A stretch of 64,000 bases of DNA, taken from assembly GCF_014635725.1 (NCBI RefSeq), contig NZ_BMDJ01000004.1, positions 1-64,000 of the forward strand. Direction: 5' to 3'. The position numbers were made by a program, and so were the translations under genes. The notes under the pieces are model-generated. The model saw only the letters and a list, made by a program, of their open reading frames with translations. It made no database searches and was not told the DNA's origin. The stretch's first letter is position 1. Every line of letters starts with the position of its first letter. Shown in pieces: positions 59,592-64,000 of the stretch. Source of the stretch: Pedobacter mendelii. GTDB lineage: Bacteria > Bacteroidota > Bacteroidia > Sphingobacteriales > Sphingobacteriaceae.

Positions 59592-60577
59592 TATTGTTGT
59601 TGTTGCTGCTGCATTGCCTCCATGTATTGCTGGTAACTATTTTGCTTTCTGGCTGCCGTAACCGTTGCAGATGGTTTTGAGTAATTTATTTCTTTGGGTT
59701 GAAAGTAATTTTCGTTTTCATTAAAGTCTTCATCATTATAACCAACGGAAACATTTACTTCCATAATGTGCTCAAAGCCACCTTTATAAACGCCTTTAAC
59801 GGGCGAGCAATCGGTAAAATTTCTTCCAACAGCCAAGCGTACATGATTTTCGTTTGCAATACAGTTATTTGTAGGGTCGAGGCCTAACCAGCCATATTCG
59901 GGTAGATATGCTTCGGCCCAGGCATGAGTTGCGCCTTCACCCCTCATGCCATCTCTGTTAGGGCAAATGTAACCGCTAACATAACGTGCAGGAATACCTG
60001 TTAAACGAAGCATTGCTGTTAAAACGTGGGCAAAATCCTGACATACACCTGCTTTAAGTTTCATAATTTCCTCAATGGTGGTATCAACAGCTGTAATCCC
60101 TTTTATATATTCATAATTTTGAAATACGTGGGCGCAATATTTTATCGCTGTTTGATATGGGGTATCTTCATCACTTTTGATAGATAATGCAGTTTCCTTT
60201 AATTGAACAATACCATCAAAAGTTTCTTGTCGCAGATAATCAATATAAGGCACCTCATATTTAATCATATCTAATCCTGTCCATTGCTCACTACTAAACA
60301 TATCATCCTGAGGCAATGGTTTTGGGAAGGTTTCTACACACACTTTAGAGAAAATCTTGAGTTGATAATGTGGTTCGTTCTGTGTAAAAGTTCCGACTTC
60401 ATTGCCGTAATAATCTATAAATATCTCAATTTCAGGGCTTCCTGATATGTTTAAATCATGCTGAATCACTTTCTGGAAATCATCTTTTATCGGAAATAAA
60501 ATAATCTGGTTTGCACTATCCCGAACAGGCAACTCGTATTTATAATTGGTAATGTGTTTAATCTTAAAAATCGGCAT
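59591..60577 (-). CDS. Transglutaminase-like protein (bacterial N-terminal region type)
   Basis: A 328-aa protein starting at ATG 60577 (MPIFKIKHITNYKYELPV); an ATG at 60604 is possible but adds an atypical extension. It has the N-terminal beta domain of this family and a Cys-His-Asp triad: GVCQDFAHVLTAMLRLTGIPARYVSGY, ATHAWAEAYLPEYGWLGLDPTNN. The C-terminus ends in a run of six glutamines encoded by CAA/CAG. It is unrelated in detail to the transglutaminase-like protein at 43670. It is the last gene of a conserved three-gene operon. Confidence 0.9.
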   Translation of the reverse strand: MPIFKIKHITNYKYELPVRDSANQIILFPIKDDFQKVIQHDLNISGSPEIEIFIDYYGNEVGTFTQNEPHYQLKIFSKVCVETFPKPLPQDDMFSSEQWTGLDMIKYEVPYIDYLRQETFDGIVQLKETALSIKSDEDTPYQTAIKYCAHVFQNYEYIKGITAVDTTIEEIMKLKAGVCQDFAHVLTAMLRLTGIPARYVSGYICPNRDGMRGEGATHAWAEAYLPEYGWLGLDPTNNCIANENHVRLAVGRNFTDCSPVKGVYKGGFEHIMEVNVSVGYNDEDFNENENYFQPKEINYSKPSATVTAARKQNSYQQYMEAMQQQQQQ

Positions 60578-60630
60578 AAATGCTTTTGTTAATTCTATTT
60601 GCAATTGGACTAATCGGGTTTATTAATTAA

Positions 60631-61566
60631 CTATGAATTTGCGAAATAATATTCATTTAACGAGCTTCCGATGCCAAAAAGTTCGGCTCTAATTTGCGTT
60701 AAATAATTATGTAGTTCTTCTTCACCCATATTATTTACAGAGCTATAAGTAATCATGCTGCGTAAACGACCGATTTTAAAAGATAAATTATTGTAATGTT
60801 CAATGTTGTTTTCACTTTTCAATCGCCCAAAATATCTTTCGATGTTATGCATGGAGTAAAGAGCTGAGCGAGGGAAGTCATTATTTAACATCACTAGTTC
60901 TATAATGTTTTTAGCATCAAAGCCCTGGCGATAGGTTTTTAAATACAATTCGTATCCGCCAAGCGATAAAAGCAGGTGTTTCCAATAAGCAATATCCGTT
61001 AATAAATCAGGATTCGTACTTATCGAACTAAACTTAATATCCAAAATATCTATTGATTGAATACTTCTTTCGAGATGTTTGCCAATTTTCATAAAGCTTC
61101 TGCTTTCTCCGCGTTCCATAGCACTATCTGCTGTGCCATGATAAAGCATAACCTGCTTAATTAAAATATCCAGTGCTGTAATCGGGTCATCTTTTTGTAC
61201 ATACCATAGCAATTTTTCATCCTTTACGGTATGATAATATTCATTTAAACATTGCCATAAATCTTTTGGGATGTGTTCCTGAACACTTCTGGCATTCTCA
61301 CGGGCAAGCGTAATAATATTTAAAATTGAATTCGGATTTTCTCTGTTTAATAAAAGGTATTCTATAACAGCACGACTATCGTGCTGAATATTTAACAATT
61401 CATTTTCATCATCAGAAGAAAAAATCCTGATTACAGGTTTCCAGGTAAATTCCTGAATGGTATCTTGAGATGAAGCATAATTTATTTTTAACATGCGCAA
61501 CATTCCGTCGCTGCGCTCCACATATCTGCTTAACCAATATAAGCTTGAAGCTACTCTACTTAACAT
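60631..61566 (-). CDS. Alpha-E domain protein
   Basis: A 311-aa all-helical protein beginning MLSRVASSLYWLSRYVERSDGMLRML, the typical alpha-E opening. Conserved clusters RENARSVQEHIPKDLWQCLNEYY and GESRSFMKIGKHLERS follow. Alpha-E proteins always travel with a circularly permuted ATP-grasp ligase and a transglutaminase-like peptidase, as here, in a predicted peptide-ligating or peptide-tagging system whose products are unknown. Start and stop gaps to its neighbours are 9 and 53 bp. Confidence 0.92.
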   Translation of the reverse strand: MLSRVASSLYWLSRYVERSDGMLRMLKINYASSQDTIQEFTWKPVIRIFSSDDENELLNIQHDSRAVIEYLLLNRENPNSILNIITLARENARSVQEHIPKDLWQCLNEYYHTVKDEKLLWYVQKDDPITALDILIKQVMLYHGTADSAMERGESRSFMKIGKHLERSIQSIDILDIKFSSISTNPDLLTDIAYWKHLLLSLGGYELYLKTYRQGFDAKNIIELVMLNNDFPRSALYSMHNIERYFGRLKSENNIEHYNNLSFKIGRLRSMITYSSVNNMGEEELHNYLTQIRAELFGIGSSLNEYYFANS

Positions 61567-61575
61567 ATTCGTAAT

Positions 61576-63024
61576 CTAAGAAGTTAAAACCCATGTATCC
61601 TTACTGCCACCGCCTTGCGAACTATTTACCACAAGCGAACCTTCTTTTAAAGCAACCCTGGTTAATCCGCCAGGTACAATTGAAATTCCATCTGGGCCAT
61701 TCAATGCAAAAGGCCTTAAATCAATTCTTCTTGGCGAAAGTTTTCCATTGATAAAGCATGGGGCAGAGGATAAGCTTATTGTTGGCTGGGCAATAAAATT
61801 TCTTGGGTCTTTTAAAATCTCCAGTTTATATTCTTCAGTCTCCTGTTCGCTGGCAGCATGCCCCATCAGCATTCCATAACCTCCGCTACCGTTGGTTTTT
61901 TTAATTACCATTTTGTTTATGTTCTCAAAAACATATTCAAGTTCATCACGATTGCTTAGCTGGTAAGTTGGTACATTTTTTAAAATGGGTTCTTCATTTA
62001 AATAATACTTAATCATATCAGGTACATAGGTATAAACAGCTTTATCATCTGCTACGCCATTTCCAACGGCATTTACGATGGCTACATTTCCTTTTCTGTA
62101 AGCACCCATTAAACCGGCTACACCTAAAACACTATTCGGATTAAAAACTAAGGGATCCAAATAGTCATCATCAACACGTCGATAAATAACATCAATTTGT
62201 TGTAAGCCTATAGTTGTTTTCATAAAAACCTTTTGATTTTTCACAACTAAGTCACGTCCTTCTACCAATTCTACACCCATTAAACGAGCTAATGTAGTAT
62301 GTTCGTAATAAGCTGAGTTATACATTCCAGGACTTAACATTACAATTGTTGGGTTAGAAACAGCTCTCGGCGAAAGCGCCATTAAGTTTTTATATAATAT
62401 TGCAGGATATTCTGTTACACTTCTTACGCCGCATTGCGGAATAAGGTCAGGAAATAGCCTTTTTGTGATTTCTCTGTTTTCGAGCATGTAGCTTACGCCT
62501 GATGGCGTGCGTAGGTTGTCTTCCAATACATAAAATGTTCCATCATGGTCGCGGATTAAATCGATGCCTGCGATGTGAATGTATATATCATGCAAAACAT
62601 TAACATTATGCATTTCCCGCAAAAAATGTGGACAAGAATAAATTACGTTGGTGGGTACAATTTTATCTTTTAAGATGAATTGATTGCTGTAAACATCTTT
62701 AAGAAAAAGATTTAAAGCCTTTAATCTTTGTTTTATTCCTTTTTCGATAAAAGACCATTCGCTGGAAGTAATGATGCGTGGGATGATATCAAAAGGGAAG
62801 ATTTTCTCAATTCCTTCGCCACTATCGTAAACGGTAAAGGTTATACCCTGGCTCATGAATAGTTTTTTAGCAAGTTCTTCCTTTTTGTTAAGATTGTCGA
62901 GAGATTCTTTCGAGAAATTATTTATAAAATTTGAATAGTGATTTCTGTAGTTATCACTATTTAAAAACATTTCATCAAAAGTATTTGGATGATTTAAGTA
63001 GTTTTTTATAAAATTTTCTATCAT
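61576..63024 (-). CDS. Circularly permuted type 2 ATP-grasp protein
   Basis: A 482-aa protein with the CP_ATPgrasp_2 landmarks: [32 protein letters not shown] (here GIDLIRD), [51 protein letters not shown] and the C-terminal RRIDLRPF...[16 protein letters not shown]. It is predicted to make an amide bond using ATP. It is the first gene of the operon with the alpha-E and transglutaminase-like genes. Confidence 0.93.
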   Translation of the reverse strand: [482 protein letters not shown]

Positions 63025-63193
63025 TTGACTTAAATATTTGTTTAAAGTATGATTTTGAAAGTAAAAAACCTTAATTTTTATATTAAAAATTAATTTTAAA
63101 TGTTTTTTAAAGCTATTTTAAGTTGTATTATATATGATTTATAAGTATTTATATATTTTAATGAAAAATAAATTAAATATTTGCATTTTTTTC

Positions 63194-63223
63194 TTGCAAA
63201 TATCCATAATTTTCGTACATTTG
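63194..63223 (+). promoter_or_regulatory. Strong Bacteroidetes-type promoter without an ORF
   Basis: TTG at 63194-63196 and TACATTTG at 63216-63223 are separated by exactly 19 nt, a perfect consensus. Transcription would start near 63229. No reading frame follows before the terminator at 63258-63287. Confidence 0.7.
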
Positions 63224-63228
63224 TAATG

Positions 63229-63287
63229 CTCGTTAATTATTATTATATATTTGGTTTAAAAAAAGCGCTGGTAACGGCGCTTTTTTT
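63229..63287 (+). ncRNA. Candidate small RNA (~60 nt)
   Basis: The unit has a perfect promoter, an AT-rich body and a strong terminator: AAAAAAAGCGCTG and CGGCGCTTTTTTT (63258-63270, 63275-63287) pair over 13 bp with a GTAA tetraloop of the GNRA type. No frame longer than a few codons exists. A second terminator follows at 63349-63377, so a longer read-through product is possible. Confidence 0.5.
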
Positions 63288-63348
63288 ATAAAGACTTTCA
63301 AAACAGGATATTCATAATCAACATAAACCAAACAACCTAAACTAAATT

Positions 63349-63377
63349 AAAGCTTCCTCGTAAAAGGAAGCTTTTTT
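63349..63377 (+). terminator. Intrinsic terminator
   Basis: AAAGCTTCCT (63349-63358) and AGGAAGCTTT (63365-63374) form a perfect 10-bp stem with loop CGTAAA, followed by T's to 63377. No gene precedes it on the plus strand except the candidate small RNA, so it may be a second end for that transcript. Confidence 0.75.
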
Positions 63378-63411
63378 GTTTTTGTACGGTTTCGCTGTAA
63401 AATCTTTATAT

Positions 63412-63455
63412 AAAAAAAAAAGCTACCTCAATGAATATCAAGATAGCTTTTTTTA
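63412..63455 (-). terminator. Terminator of the ferritin gene
   Basis: On the minus strand AAAAAAAGCTA and TAGCTTTTTTTTTT flank an 18-nt apical region, followed by a long T-run, 17 bp beyond the ferritin stop. It is a typical A-tract/T-tract terminator. Confidence 0.75.
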
Positions 63456-63471
63456 ATATATGTTTTGTTGT

Positions 63472-63999
63472 TTATTGTTCCGAATAGGTAATTTTGTTAA
63501 CGTGTTTGTCAATTTCCCATCTTCCTGTTCCTTCTTCGCCGATTACTTCGAATAATTCTAAAGCACGACGAGCTTTATATTCTTCTTCACGTTGTTCTTT
63601 TAAGAACCAGTTTAAAAATTCCATCGTAACAAAATCTTGTTCGTTTTGGCATTTTGCATAAATGTTTTTAAAGCTTTGGGTAATGGCAATTTCAGCTTCC
63701 AAGGCATCTTCAAAAACTTCTCTGAAGCCTGCAAAATCAGTTTTAATTCCTGAAACTTCCGGAGAAATTGCATTTCCACCCATATCCAAAACGTATTTGA
63801 ATAACTTGAGTTGGTGCATTCTTTCTTCTTCAGCTTGTTTTGCAAAATAATCTGCTGAAAAATCAAATCCATTTTGGTCGCACCAAGATGACATTGATAA
63901 ATATAGTGATGAAGAGTGAGCTTCTTTTTTAATCTGCTGATTTAAAAGTGTTTCAATATCCTGTGATATTAAACTTTTTATTCGCATTAAGTCTTTCAT
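63472..63999 (-). CDS. ftnA: Ferritin (non-heme)
   Basis: A 175-aa ferritin. Ferroxidase ligands are recognisable: the glutamate in ETLLNQQIKKEAHSSSLYLSM, the EEERMH helix (about 57-62), E in ALEAEIAIT and the Q/E of LKEQREEEYKA. It stores iron in a 24-subunit shell. The ATG at 63999 is one base from the window edge; an alternative in-frame ATG lies at 63987 (MRIKSLISQ). The upstream promoter is outside the window. Confidence 0.94.
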   Translation of the reverse strand: MKDLMRIKSLISQDIETLLNQQIKKEAHSSSLYLSMSSWCDQNGFDFSADYFAKQAEEERMHQLKLFKYVLDMGGNAISPEVSGIKTDFAGFREVFEDALEAEIAITQSFKNIYAKCQNEQDFVTMEFLNWFLKEQREEEYKARRALELFEVIGEEGTGRWEIDKHVNKITYSEQ

Positions 64000-64000
64000 A

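Overview
The window looks like a chromosome segment of a Sphingobacteriaceae-type Bacteroidetes bacterium (Pedobacter-like). The evidence is: low G+C; a fused MurF-alanine racemase gene; type IX secretion (T9SS) proteins (PorV, PorP/SprF) with both type A and type B C-terminal sorting domains; intergenic promoters of the Bacteroidetes form TTG-N19/20-TAnnTTTG; and few Shine-Dalgarno sequences. The genus is inferred, not proven.

Layout. 1-6.6 kb: an integrated mobilizable element with relaxase, accessory Mob protein, frameshifted coupling protein, two small genes and a large serine recombinase whose 3' end runs antisense into a tRNA-Leu gene. The left end of this element is not visible, and the window edge shows a truncated histidine kinase next to IS21-like terminal repeats. 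6.6-17.7 kb: housekeeping genes (tRNA-Gly/tRNA-Leu, recX, murF-alr, DUF502, LOG protein, Na+:solute symporter, recR, SDR, esterase, KirBac K+ channel). 17.8-22.1 kb: a trpD-F-B-A operon preceded by a leader peptide with three Trp codons, an antiterminator and an intrinsic terminator, that is, a complete ribosome-mediated attenuator. 22.5-29.3 kb: a TetR-controlled RND efflux pump (MFP, RND, OMF) with a duplicated operator. 29.6-31.9 kb: dienelactone hydrolase and nhaA; nhaA is preceded by a possible switch-like leader RNA. 31.9-34.6 kb: a graveyard of decayed mobile genes (IS1595- and IS982-type remnants, a KilA-N gene with an internal amber codon) ending in a remarkable 7-bp-phased repeat array.

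34.7-47.1 kb is the most unusual region. It is a long same-strand block of secreted-protein genes: an O-antigen-ligase/TPR protein, a transglutaminase-like protein, a helical secreted protein, a Sel1-repeat protein with a T9SS sorting domain, a secreted protein with a perfect JAMM metallopeptidase motif, seven tandem mosaic paralogues of an unrecognised ~166-aa exported family, and PorV. It resembles an effector followed by an expanded immunity-like array, but that function is inferred. 47.5-54.2 kb: a 1917-aa T9SS type B protein carrying a PHP hydrolase domain, paired with PorP/SprF. 54.6-64 kb: Sua5/YrdC, a YefM-YoeB toxin-antitoxin pair with a textbook operator, an FMN-dependent glutamate-synthase-like protein, asnS, a transglutaminase/alpha-E/ATP-grasp operon, a candidate small RNA, and ferritin.

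A theme across the window is intergenic DNA with strict 7-bp periodicity, in several tracts with different heptamer sequences.
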